Source of the DNA: Microbispora sp. H11081 | GTDB taxonomy: Bacteria > Actinomycetota > Actinomycetes > Streptosporangiales > Streptosporangiaceae | Assembly: GCF_012999535.1 (NCBI RefSeq) | Contig: NZ_JABBWV010000001.1 | Location: 868,001-932,000, forward strand | Direction of reading: 5' to 3' | Length of the DNA stretch: 64,000 bases | In this document: positions 1-10,990 of the stretch, in pieces | Position numbering within the stretch: position 1 is the stretch's first letter | How the letters are laid out: each line of letters begins with the position of its first letter | Program-made: the position numbers and the translations under genes | Notes under the pieces: model-generated | Databases searched by the model: none | The model's input: only the letters and a program-made list of their open reading frames with translations | What the model was told of the DNA's origin: nothing

Positions 1-1
1 G

Positions 2-238
2 CAGTCGCGCGGCAAGGCGCCGGTGCCCGGGCTCGCGTCCCGGGGCGCGGGCCAGCACGCGAAGGCGATCGCGGGGGAGATGCCCCGCGCCCAGCTCGAG
101 TCGTTGATCGAGTCGCTGACCGAGCAGATGCACAGCGCCGCCGCCGATCTGCAGTTCGAGGTGGCGGCCCGGCTGCGCGACGAGATCAAGGAGCTCAAGC
201 GGGAGGTCCGCGACATGCGCGAGGCCGGCGTGAAGTGA
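2..238 (+). CDS. uvrB: UvrABC system protein B, C-terminal fragment
   Basis: This is the 3' end of a gene that enters from the left edge, so no start is visible. The last ~50 residues form a UVR domain: a helical hairpin with alternating acidic and basic residues ([16 protein letters not shown], then [18 protein letters not shown]). In UvrB this domain contacts UvrC during nucleotide excision repair of DNA damage. UvrC carries a similar hairpin internally, but here it sits at the very C-terminus, which fits UvrB. The upstream linker ([15 protein letters not shown] region) is typical of actinobacterial UvrB. The gene ends in TGA and is followed by a hairpin that could terminate it. Confidence 0.8.
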   Translation, partial: QSRGKAPVPGLASRGAGQHAKAIAGEMPRAQLESLIESLTEQMHSAAADLQFEVAARLRDEIKELKREVRDMREAGVK

Positions 239-304
239 CGGCGCCCGACCACGGGAACACGCGCCGACTTCGCCGGGCATTCGATTCTTTTACCTCGCCC
301 GAAT

Positions 305-348
305 GAGCGAACGCCGCCGAATTGGCGGCAATCGCGGCTTATTCGCTC
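305..348 (+). terminator. Candidate terminator hairpin after uvrB
   Basis: Two nested inverted repeats lie 67 bases past the uvrB stop: an outer pair GAGCGAA (305-311) / TTCGCTC (342-348) and an inner perfect stem GCCGCC (313-318) / GGCGGC (324-329) with a five-base loop. No long T tract follows, which is usual in high-GC actinomycetes. The terminator role is inferred from position and folding only. Confidence 0.45.
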
Positions 349-494
349 TTTGGCGAATGCGCGCCTGCGATTGAGCCCGCCGACCATGGGGAAGGCATTC
401 GTCCGCGTGCGGATTCGCATCCGCGCGCTCGGGAAACGGTCGGCTTCGCGCCGTTCCCGACCGGTGAATCCAACCTGTGGTCTACGGGGAAATC

Positions 495-1007
495 ATGCGT
501 TCTACAAACACCGTGTCCATTTCCGCCGGCCGTATCGCGCTCGCCGCCGCCTCGATCGCCGTGCTCGTCTCCGCCTGCGGCGTGAGCCTGGCACGGCCGC
601 TCGCCGCGGTGCCGGGCAGACCGCAGCCCTCGCCGGCGGCGTCTCCCAGCCCTTCGCCGACTCCTGGCGAGTCCGGTCTCGGCGCCTGCCGGGACGGCGA
701 CTGCGAGGCGCGGGTGCGCCAGGGCGATTCCATCGCGGTCGACGCGAGTTTCGGCGTGACCGAGATCGGCGTCGTGGGCATCAGGGGAAACGAGGCGCGG
801 CTGTCCTTCACGGGCACCTCGACGGCCGTCGACGGCCGCAACGTCAGCATCAACCGGACGTGCTACAACGACGGCTGCCAGGTCAGGGGAGCGGTGACGA
901 TCGGCACCGGCACGCCGGGCCGCATCGGCGGGGTCGCCATACGGCTCGCGCGGGTCGAGGGCGACCAGATCGTGCTGGTGCTCGAGCCCGTCTCCCAGGA
1001 CGGCTGA
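495..1007 (+). CDS. Hypothetical secreted lipoprotein
   Basis: This is a 170-residue protein I cannot assign to a family. The N-terminus MRSTNTVSISAGRIALAAAS is a signal peptide ending in the lipobox VSAC, so the mature protein should be acylated at that Cys and anchored outside the membrane. A Pro/Ser linker (PSPAASPSPSPTPG) follows, then a compact domain with four cysteines (GACRDGDCEA and NRTCYNDGCQ) that could form two disulfides. ATG 495 is preferred over the in-frame GTG at 477 because it begins the signal peptide cleanly. It stands alone between uvrB and ligA on the same strand, with no operon partner evident. Confidence 0.7.
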   Translation: MRSTNTVSISAGRIALAAASIAVLVSACGVSLARPLAAVPGRPQPSPAASPSPSPTPGESGLGACRDGDCEARVRQGDSIAVDASFGVTEIGVVGIRGNEARLSFTGTSTAVDGRNVSINRTCYNDGCQVRGAVTIGTGTPGRIGGVAIRLARVEGDQIVLVLEPVSQDG

Positions 1008-1257
1008 TCCCGCGTACCCGGCCGTGGGCGGGATGGAGGTCGCGGGCGTTTCCGAGCCGGGCTCGTGGAAGTCATTTCGCGGGATTTCGTCGCGTTTGAA
1101 ATGTGCGACGTGAAATGGGCGTGCTGCTTTCGTCTCCGGCAGGCCGCGGTCCGGATCATCCCGGAAAGTGGAATCACGCGAAACGGAAGTGGCGGTTCCT
1201 GGGCCATCGGCTCGTCAGTGGGGCGTTTTTGTCAGACCCGGCAGGCACGATGGTCAC

Positions 1258-3390
1258 ATGACCGAAGCGCCCCCCATCGACGCGATCCCCGACGAGACGG
1301 CCTACGCCGAGGCGGTCCAATTGGCGGCCGACGCGGCCGCGGCCTACTACGGTGACGGCACCTCCCCGCTGGACGACGACGCCTACGACCGGCTCGTCCG
1401 CGGCATCGCCGCCTACGAGAAGGCCAACCCCGAGCAGGTGCTTGAGGACTCGCCGACGGGCAGGGTCGCCGGAGTCGTGGGCGATGTCCCGCACACCGTG
1501 CCCATGCTCAGCCTGGACAACGTGTTCGGCCCCGAGGAGCTGGCCGCCTGGGCCGCCTCGCTGGAGCGCCGCCTCGGCCACCCGGTGACCGCGTGGTCCG
1601 TGGAGCCGAAGCTGGACGGGCTGGCGATCGCCGCCCGCTACCGTGACGGCCGCCTCGTCCAGCTGGTCACCCGCGGCGACGGGAGCGCGGGCGAGGACGT
1701 CTCCCACGCGATCGGCACGATCGCCGGTCTCCCCGGGCGGCTGGCCTCCCCGGTCACCGTCGAGCTGCGTGGCGAGGTGATGATGACCACCAGCCAGTTC
1801 GAGGAGGCGTGCGCGAAACGGCAGGCGCATGACGGGACCACGTTCGCCAACCCGCGCAGCGCCGCCGCGGGCACGCTGCGGGCGCAGGACCGGCCGTACG
1901 TGTGCGAGCTGACGTTCTTCGGGTACGGCGCGCTGCCGCTGCCCGACGACACCTCCGACTTCGCGACGTGGCTGCGGGAGTCGCCGCACAGCCAGGTGAT
2001 GGAGTGGGTCGCCGGGCAGGGGGTGTGGACCACGGCCGGCACCCCGGTCGCCGGGGTCGTCGCGACGACCGTGGAGCAGGTGCGGCAACGGATCGAGGAG
2101 ATCGCGGCCGCGCGGCCGGATCTGCCGTTCGGGATCGACGGCATCGTGGTCAAGGCGGACGACGCGGCGGATCAGGCGCTGGCCGGGTTCAGCTCGCGGG
2201 CGCCGCGGTGGGCGATCGCCTACAAGCTGCCCGCCACGCAGAAGATCACGAAGCTTCTCGCGGTGGAGTGGAACACCGGCAGGACCGGGGTGATCGCCCC
2301 GCGGGCGGTGCTGGAACCGGTGGAGCTGGACGGCTCCGTCGTGACGTACGCGACGCTGCACAACCCCGCCGACATCGGGCGTCGCGGGCTGATGGTGGGG
2401 GACAGCGTCGTCGTCTACAAGGCCGGCGACGTGATCCCTCGGGTGGAGTCGCCGGTGGTGCACCTGCGCACCGGAGACGAGCAGCCCATCGTGTTCCCCG
2501 AGGTGTGCCCGGTCTGCGGCGACGAGATCGACACCTCGCAGGAGCGGTGGAGATGCGTGCGCGGCCGGAACTGCCGCGCGATCGCCTCGATCCGCTACGC
2601 GGTCGGCCGCGACCAGCTGGACGTGGAGGGGCTGGCCGACAACCGCGTTCGGCAACTGCTGGACGCCGCCTTGATCGCCGACTTCGGCGACCTGTTCTTC
2701 CTCACCCGCGAGCAGCTACTCGGCCTGGAACGGATGGGGGAGGTGTCCACCGACAACCTCCTGTCCGCCATTGGCAGGGCCAGGACCCGGCCGCTGAGCC
2801 GGGTGTTCTGCGCGCTCGGGGTCAGGGGGACGGGGAGGTCGATGAGCCGCCGCATCGCCCGGCACTTCGGCACCATGGAGGCCATCCGCGCGGCCGACGC
2901 CGAGGCGTTCCAGCGGGTGGACGGCATCGGCCCGGAGAAGGCCCCCGTGATCGTCGCCGAGCTGGCGGAGCTGAGCGGCCTGATCGACAAGCTGGTCCGC
3001 GCCGGGGTGAACATGGCCGAGCCCGGTGTGGTGCCGGTGGCCGTTGACGAGGGCGGCACGATCGCCCCGGCGCCGGGCGCAGCTGAGCTGGGTGCAGATG
3101 GGCAGGGTGCAGATGGGCAGGGTGCCGATGGTCCGGGTGCTCTGCCGCTGACGGGGATGACGGTCGTGGTCACCGGCGCGATGAGCGGGCGGCTGGCGGC
3201 GTTGTCCCGCAACGAGATGAACGAGCTCGTCGAGCGGGCCGGAGGAAGGGCGTCGTCCAGCGTCTCGGCGAAGACCTCGCTGGTCGTCGCGGGAGACAAC
3301 GCGGGGTCCAAGCGGGCCAAGGCCGAATCCCTCGGTGTGCGGGTCGTCTCCCCGGAGGAGTTCGCCGAGATGGTCGCGCGGCTGCTCTAG
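1258..3390 (+). CDS. ligA: NAD-dependent DNA ligase LigA
   Basis: This 710-residue enzyme seals nicks in duplex DNA using NAD+. The order of domains is clear. A domain Ia carries the NMN-binding pattern [17 protein letters not shown]. The adenylation domain has active-site Lys118 in KLDG. An OB fold follows, then a four-Cys zinc finger (Cys417, Cys420, Cys433, Cys439), helix-hairpin-helix motifs (e.g. [15 protein letters not shown]) and a C-terminal BRCT domain from about residue 632. ATG 1258 begins just before the Ia domain; upstream in-frame codons encode nothing conserved. The Ia domain is divergent from typical LigA, and the HhH-BRCT linker holds a five-residue tandem repeat, so this may be a second LigA copy rather than the sole replicative ligase. 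That cannot be settled from this window. Confidence 0.9.
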   Translation: MTEAPPIDAIPDETAYAEAVQLAADAAAAYYGDGTSPLDDDAYDRLVRGIAAYEKANPEQVLEDSPTGRVAGVVGDVPHTVPMLSLDNVFGPEELAAWAASLERRLGHPVTAWSVEPKLDGLAIAARYRDGRLVQLVTRGDGSAGEDVSHAIGTIAGLPGRLASPVTVELRGEVMMTTSQFEEACAKRQAHDGTTFANPRSAAAGTLRAQDRPYVCELTFFGYGALPLPDDTSDFATWLRESPHSQVMEWVAGQGVWTTAGTPVAGVVATTVEQVRQRIEEIAAARPDLPFGIDGIVVKADDAADQALAGFSSRAPRWAIAYKLPATQKITKLLAVEWNTGRTGVIAPRAVLEPVELDGSVVTYATLHNPADIGRRGLMVGDSVVVYKAGDVIPRVESPVVHLRTGDEQPIVFPEVCPVCGDEIDTSQERWRCVRGRNCRAIASIRYAVGRDQLDVEGLADNRVRQLLDAALIADFGDLFFLTREQLLGLERMGEVSTDNLLSAIGRARTRPLSRVFCALGVRGTGRSMSRRIARHFGTMEAIRAADAEAFQRVDGIGPEKAPVIVAELAELSGLIDKLVRAGVNMAEPGVVPVAVDEGGTIAPAPGAAELGADGQGADGQGADGPGALPLTGMTVVVTGAMSGRLAALSRNEMNELVERAGGRASSSVSAKTSLVVAGDNAGSKRAKAESLGVRVVSPEEFAEMVARLL
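3091..3135 (+). repeat. 15-bp tandem repeat inside ligA
   Basis: There are three head-to-tail 15-base units (3091-3105, 3106-3120, 3121-3135). The first two are identical (GGTGCAGATGGGCAG) and the third differs at a few bases. They encode [15 protein letters not shown] in the flexible linker between the HhH and BRCT domains. A unit is in frame, so copy-number change would not disrupt the enzyme. Confidence 0.85.
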
Positions 3391-3540
3391 GAGACCACCG
3401 GGCCGAACATGGCACTCGGTCATGTTCGACGGCGTGCGGGGTGTCGTGAGCCCGCTGCGCGGTAGTGGACGGGGACACGCGGCCTGGGTTGTCCGTTGTG
3501 GGGAAGGCGGGACTCTCCCGCCGGCCGGAGGAGGTTGTGC

Positions 3541-4146
3541 ATGTTCGCGGCGCTCACCGGGCTCGGCCTGTCGACCGCGGCCGGGCTCAACGCCTACATC
3601 CCGTTGCTGCTCGTCGGCGTGCTCGCGCGGCTCACCGACGCGGTGCGGCTGCCGCACGAGTACGCGTGGCTGTCCGACACCTGGGTCCTGGCGATCATCG
3701 CCGTGCTGCTGGTCGCCGAGTTCGTCCTCGACAAGGTGCCGGTGGTCGACCACGTCAACGACATGATCCAGACCGCGGTGCGCCCCGCGGCGGGCGGCGT
3801 GGTGTTCAGCGCCACGGCCGCGGCCGAGCGGCTGGACGAGTCGGCGTGGCTGGCGGAGCATCCGGCCGTCGGCTGGCTGCTGGGCATCGCGGTCGCCCTC
3901 GCCGTACACGTGATCAAGGCCTCGGCCCGGCCGGTGGTGAACGCCACGACCGCGGGTGTGGGGGCACCGGTCGTCAGCACGGCCGAGGACGTGGGCTCGC
4001 TCGGTATGAGCCTGATCGCGATCTTCCTGCCCGTCCTGGTGGTGGTGGCGCTGGCCGTGCTGGCGTTCACGGCCTGGCGGCTCGTCCGCAGGGTGCGCCG
4101 CTACCGGGCGGCCCGGCGCGGCGGGGCCGCCGCGCCGCCAGGCTGA
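3541..4146 (+). CDS. DUF4126 family membrane protein
   Basis: This is a 201-residue integral membrane protein. The opening MFAALTGLGLSTAAGLNAYI, the LDKVPVVDHVNDMIQT segment after the second helix, and the later GVGAPVVSTAEDVGS segment match the DUF4126 family, whose function is not known to me. Four or more hydrophobic helices are visible, and the tail is Arg-rich (RLVRRVRRYRAARR) and probably cytoplasmic. The start is decided by a strong ribosome site GGAGGAGG at 3527-3534, six bases before ATG 3541. The gene lies downstream of ligA on the same strand after a 150-base gap and is followed by a convergent gene. Confidence 0.8.
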   Translation: MFAALTGLGLSTAAGLNAYIPLLLVGVLARLTDAVRLPHEYAWLSDTWVLAIIAVLLVAEFVLDKVPVVDHVNDMIQTAVRPAAGGVVFSATAAAERLDESAWLAEHPAVGWLLGIAVALAVHVIKASARPVVNATTAGVGAPVVSTAEDVGSLGMSLIAIFLPVLVVVALAVLAFTAWRLVRRVRRYRAARRGGAAAPPG

Positions 4147-4229
4147 CCGCGGGACCGAACCGATCGGGAGAGCCCCGGTTCTCCCTGGGCGATCGCCGAT
4201 CCCGCCGGTGGCCGAGGGCCGGAGCGCGG

Positions 4230-7361
<3,132 letters not shown>

Positions 7362-7396
7362 GTCCGTAGGGGGACGTCCTGAGCGAGCCCGAGGCG

Positions 7397-8341
7397 GTGC
7401 TGTCCAGCTACCTCGCCCATCTGGCGGTGGAGCGGGGGCTGTCTGCCAACACGCTCGCGTCCTACCGCCGCGACCTGCGCCGATACGTCGAGCACCTGCG
7501 GGCGCGCGGGCTCGACACCTTCGGGCAGGTCGCCGAGGCGGACGTCGTCGCCTTCCTCGCCGCGCTGCGGGAGGGCGACGAGGAGCACCCGGCGCTGGTG
7601 GCGAGCTCCGCCGCCCGCGCCGTGTCCGCCGTACGCGGTCTGCACCGCTTCGCCCTGCGCGAGGGCGTGGCGGGCCACGACCCCGCGCACGAGGTGCGCC
7701 CGCCGCGCCAGTTGCGGCGGCTGCCCAAGGCGATCACCGTCGCGGAGGTCGAGCGGCTCATCGCCGCCTGCGGCCCGGAGGACTCGCCGCTCGCCCTGCG
7801 CAACCGCGCGCTGCTGGAGGTCCTGTACGGCACGGGCGCCCGGATCTCCGAGGCGGTCGGGCTCGCGGTGGACGACGTGCCCACGGACCCGGCGTACGAC
7901 GCCGGTGGCCGCCACGACGGGGACCAGGACCAGGACCAGGTGCGGCTGCGCGGCAAGGGCGGCCGCACCAGGATCGTGCCCCTCGGCCGCTTCGCCCGCC
8001 AGGCCCTCGACGCGTACCTGGTCAGGGCCAGGCCGAGGCTGGCGGCGCACGGGCGGGGGACGCCCGCGCTGTTCCTCAACGCGCGGGGCGGGCGGCTGAC
8101 GCGGCAGGGCGCCTGGGAGGTGCTGCAGGCGGCGGCGGAACGAGCCGGACTGTGCGGTGTATCGCCCCATATGTTGCGGCATTCGTTCGCAACCCACCTC
8201 CTGGACGGAGGCGCCGACGTTAGGGTTGTCCAGGAACTGCTCGGCCACGCCTCGGTGACCACCACCCAGGTGTACACGCTGGTGACGGTCGACAAGCTCC
8301 GGGAGGTCTACGCGGCGGCGCATCCCCGCGCCCTGCACTGA
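7397..8341 (+). CDS. xerD: Tyrosine site-specific recombinase XerD
   Basis: This 314-residue recombinase resolves chromosome dimers at dif sites, together with XerC where that exists. The N-terminal SAM-like core-binding domain ([20 protein letters not shown]) is followed by the catalytic domain. All six catalytic residues are seen: Arg149, Lys187, His258, Arg261, His284 and the nucleophile Tyr293. The coordinates use GTG 7397. However, an in-frame CTG at 7379 sits four bases after AGGGGGA and would give [12 protein letters not shown], so the true start may be six codons earlier. The gene is followed by ParA and ScpAB, all acting on chromosome segregation. Confidence 0.92.
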   Translation: MLSSYLAHLAVERGLSANTLASYRRDLRRYVEHLRARGLDTFGQVAEADVVAFLAALREGDEEHPALVASSAARAVSAVRGLHRFALREGVAGHDPAHEVRPPRQLRRLPKAITVAEVERLIAACGPEDSPLALRNRALLEVLYGTGARISEAVGLAVDDVPTDPAYDAGGRHDGDQDQDQVRLRGKGGRTRIVPLGRFARQALDAYLVRARPRLAAHGRGTPALFLNARGGRLTRQGAWEVLQAAAERAGLCGVSPHMLRHSFATHLLDGGADVRVVQELLGHASVTTTQVYTLVTVDKLREVYAAAHPRALH

Positions 8342-8375
8342 ACGGGTGTGTCTCGGCGGCCATTGGCGCGCCGCC

Positions 8376-8404
8376 TTGCCGACCACGTGCCGACCCTTTA
8401 GATT
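8376..8404 (+). promoter_or_regulatory. Predicted promoter of the parA-scpAB cluster
   Basis: A -35-like TTGCCG (8376-8381) and a -10-like TAGATT (8399-8404) are separated by 17 bases, ahead of the parA GTG start at 8441. GGGAGG about 8428 would be the ribosome site. This is inferred from sequence match only. Confidence 0.5.
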
Positions 8405-8440
8405 CGATCAGGTTCGAGGGCCGTCAGGGAGGACCAACAG

Positions 8441-9328
8441 GTGACTGCGACCACAGAGGGGACGTGGGTGGGGGCTCCCAGCGCGATCGGGCCCACCGGC
8501 CGTCCCCGGCCGGTGTTCCCCGACCCCGTACCGCCGGAGTCCCATGGCCCCGCGCGCATCGTCGCGATGGTGAACCAGAAGGGCGGCGTCGGCAAGACCA
8601 CGACCACGATCAACCTGGGCGCCGCGCTCGCCGAGGTCGGTCAGCGGGTGCTGCTCGTCGACTTCGACCCGCAGGGCGCGCTGTCGGTCGGTCTCGGCAT
8701 CGATCCACGGCCGCTGGAGGCGACGGTCTACGAGCTCCTCATGGAGGAGCCCGACGTCACCGTCGAGGACGTCCTGCTCGACACCACCGTCGACGGGATG
8801 GCGCTGCTACCGAGCAACATCTTCCTGTCCGGCGCGGAGATCCGGCTCGTCAACGAGGTGGCCAGGGAGTACGCGCTCCAGCGGGTGCTGGAGCCCCTGC
8901 TGCCGCACTACGACATCTGCCTGATCGACTGCCAGCCGTCCCTCGGCCTGCTCACGGTCAACGCGCTGACCTGCGCGCACAGTGTGATCATCCCGCTGGA
9001 GTGCGAGTTCTTCGCGCTGCGCGGCGTCGCGCTGCTGATGGAGTCCATCGGCAAGGTCCAGGAGCGGCTCAACAAGAGCCTGGAGATCGACGGCCTGCTC
9101 GCCACCATGTACGACCCCCGCACGCTGCACGCCCGCGAGGTGCTGCAGACGATCATGCAGGGCTTCGGCGACAAGGTGTTCCACACCGTCATCAACCGAA
9201 CGGTCCGCTTCCCCGACGCCACCCTCGCGGGGGAGCCCATCACCCAGTTCGACCCCGGCTCGATGGGCGCGACCGCCTACCGCGAGCTGGCGCGGGAGCT
9301 GCTGGCCAGGTGGCCCGCCCGCGTCTGA
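8441..9328 (+). CDS. ParA/Soj family chromosome-partitioning ATPase
   Basis: This is a 295-residue ParA-type ATPase. After a Pro-rich ~38-residue N-terminal tail comes a deviant Walker A, KGGVGKTTTT (residues 47-56), then VDFDPQG (Walker A') and the Walker B-like ICLIDCQPSLG. These ATPases form DNA-bound gradients that move cargo such as ParB-parS complexes. No ParB is adjacent, and the gene sits just before scpA and scpB. It is therefore the ParA paralogue commonly encoded with the segregation-condensation proteins rather than the oriC-linked parA. The GTG start at 8441 has GGGAGG upstream. A 28-base gap to scpA suggests one transcript. Confidence 0.92.
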   Translation: MTATTEGTWVGAPSAIGPTGRPRPVFPDPVPPESHGPARIVAMVNQKGGVGKTTTTINLGAALAEVGQRVLLVDFDPQGALSVGLGIDPRPLEATVYELLMEEPDVTVEDVLLDTTVDGMALLPSNIFLSGAEIRLVNEVAREYALQRVLEPLLPHYDICLIDCQPSLGLLTVNALTCAHSVIIPLECEFFALRGVALLMESIGKVQERLNKSLEIDGLLATMYDPRTLHAREVLQTIMQGFGDKVFHTVINRTVRFPDATLAGEPITQFDPGSMGATAYRELARELLARWPARV

Positions 9329-9356
9329 CCCCGCGGGGCCGCGGCGGTAAGGGACA

Positions 9357-10232
9357 ATGGCAGGCGTGACGACCGGCGAGGAGAACGACCAGGGGAGCGA
9401 GGACGGCGAGCCGGCCGGCTTCCAGGTGCACCTGGACGTCTTCGAAGGGCCGTTCGACCTGCTGCTCGGGCTGATCTCCAAGCACAAGCTGGACATCACC
9501 GAGGTGTCCCTGCACAAGGTCACCGACGAGTTCATCGCCTACATCCGGTCGCGCGGCCCGGAGTGGGACCTCGACCAGACCAGCCACTTCCTGCTCGTCG
9601 CGGCGACCCTGCTCGACCTCAAGGCGGCCAGGCTGCTGCCCACCGGAGAGGTGGAGGACGAGGAGGACCTCGCCCTGCTGGAGGCCCGCGACCTGCTGTT
9701 CGCGCGGCTGCTGCAGTATCGGGCGTACAAGGAGGTCGCGAAGATCTTCTCCGGCCGGATGGCCGAGGAGGCGCTGCGCTTCCCGCGCGAGGTGCCGATG
9801 GAGAAGCGCTTCGCCGACCTGCTGCCGGAACTCGTGCTCGGCATCGGCCCCGAGCAGCTCGCCAAGATCGCCGCACGGGCCTTCACGCCGAAGGCCCCGC
9901 CGTCGGTTTCGGTCACCCACATCTATCAACCGCTGGCCAGCGTCAGGGAGCAAGCCGCTATCCTTGTCGAGCGGCTGAGGCGGCTGCACACGGCGACCTT
10001 CCGCGCGCTGACCGCCGACTGCGCGGGGACGTTCGAGGTCGTCGCCCGCTTCCTGGCCGTCCTGGAACTGTTCCGGGAGTCCGCGGTCTCCTTCGAGCAG
10101 GTCGAACCGCTCGGCGATCTGTACGTCACCTGGACGGGCGCGGACGACGGCGACGTCACGGTCGGCGACGACTACGACGAGGGCCGGCCCGAGGAGCGGC
10201 CCGCCGAGGCGGCCGCGGCGCGGGACGAGTGA
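9357..10232 (+). CDS. scpA: Segregation and condensation protein A
   Basis: This 291-residue kleisin bridges the SMC heads in the SMC-ScpAB condensin complex. The N-terminal family signature FQVHLDVFEGPFDLLLGLI and the following ISKHKLDITEVSLHKVTDEF are clear. The C-terminal winged-helix part (TFRALTADCAGTFEVVARFLAVLELFRE) would bind the SMC head. The acidic tail (DDGDVTVGDDYDEGRPEE) is variable. ATG 9357 is used; a GTG four codons on is possible. It is cotranscribed with parA upstream and scpB downstream, whose start lies 104 bases beyond the stop. Confidence 0.93.
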   Translation: MAGVTTGEENDQGSEDGEPAGFQVHLDVFEGPFDLLLGLISKHKLDITEVSLHKVTDEFIAYIRSRGPEWDLDQTSHFLLVAATLLDLKAARLLPTGEVEDEEDLALLEARDLLFARLLQYRAYKEVAKIFSGRMAEEALRFPREVPMEKRFADLLPELVLGIGPEQLAKIAARAFTPKAPPSVSVTHIYQPLASVREQAAILVERLRRLHTATFRALTADCAGTFEVVARFLAVLELFRESAVSFEQVEPLGDLYVTWTGADDGDVTVGDDYDEGRPEERPAEAAAARDE

Positions 10233-10336
10233 GGCGGGGCCGCCCCGCCCCACCCGCGAGCGGCGCCGGGCCGACGGCGTCGGCAGAGACGGAACCGTCG
10301 GCAGAGACGGAACCACCGCACGACGAGCGAGGAGCG

Positions 10337-10990
10337 ATGGAAGCGAGCGACATCTCCCGTTCCGGCGACGACCCCGCCGCCGGTACGCCCGCCGGGCGGC
10401 GGGACCGGGAGCCCTCGTCCGTAGACCCCGGTGAGGGCGGGCCTGCGGAGGGGCCCTCGCTCACCGCGTCGCTCGAAGCGATCCTGATGGTGGTGGACGA
10501 GCCGGTCGCCGAGGTGACACTCGCCCAGGTGCTCGAACGCCCGACGGCGGAGATCACCGCGGCCCTTCGCGCGCTGTCCGGGGAATACACGGCCTCCGGC
10601 CGGGGTTTCGACCTGCGGGAGGTGGCCGGAGGCTGGCGCTTCTACACCCGCGCGGACTACGCCGCGGTGGTGGAGAGGTTCGTCAGGGACGGCCAGCAGG
10701 CGCGGCTGACACAGGCCGCGCTGGAGACCCTCGCCGTGGTCGCCTACCGGCAGCCGGTCAGCCGGGCCCGGGTGGCGGCGGTGCGCGGCGTGAGCAGCGA
10801 CGGCGTCATGCGGACGCTGGTCGCACGCGGCCTCGTGGAAGAGGCCGGAACCGACCCGGAGAGCCAGGCCGTGCTCTACCGGACGACGAGTTACTTCCTG
10901 GAGAGACTGGGGCTGCGGAGCCTCGACGAGCTACCCGAACTCGCCCCGTTCCTCCCGGACGACGTGGAAATTCTTGAGGAGCAGAAGTAG
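10337..10990 (+). CDS. scpB: Segregation and condensation protein B
   Basis: This 217-residue partner of ScpA forms a winged-helix dimer on the kleisin. Family hallmarks are LTASLEAILMVVDEPV, GRGFDLREVAGGWRFYTR, and the strongly conserved QAALETLAVVAYRQPVSRA. About 45 residues at the N-terminus are low-complexity and variable. The start at ATG 10337 is set by the ribosome site GAGGAG a few bases upstream; the longer open frame upstream overlaps scpA and is a shadow. The TAG stop overlaps the GTG of the pseudouridine synthase by one base, so the two genes are probably coupled. Confidence 0.92.
   Translation: MEASDISRSGDDPAAGTPAGRRDREPSSVDPGEGGPAEGPSLTASLEAILMVVDEPVAEVTLAQVLERPTAEITAALRALSGEYTASGRGFDLREVAGGWRFYTRADYAAVVERFVRDGQQARLTQAALETLAVVAYRQPVSRARVAAVRGVSSDGVMRTLVARGLVEEAGTDPESQAVLYRTTSYFLERLGLRSLDELPELAPFLPDDVEILEEQK

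Noticed and set aside
7397-8341. XerD-like recombinase as integrase of an element
   Set aside because: No att repeats or foreign-composition genes flank it; its context (Nudix, ParA, ScpAB) and catalytic-domain sequence fit the housekeeping XerD.
8441-9328. Plasmid or oriC partition locus
   Set aside because: No ParB, parS array, dnaA or replication gene is nearby; the ParA is the scpAB-linked chromosomal type.
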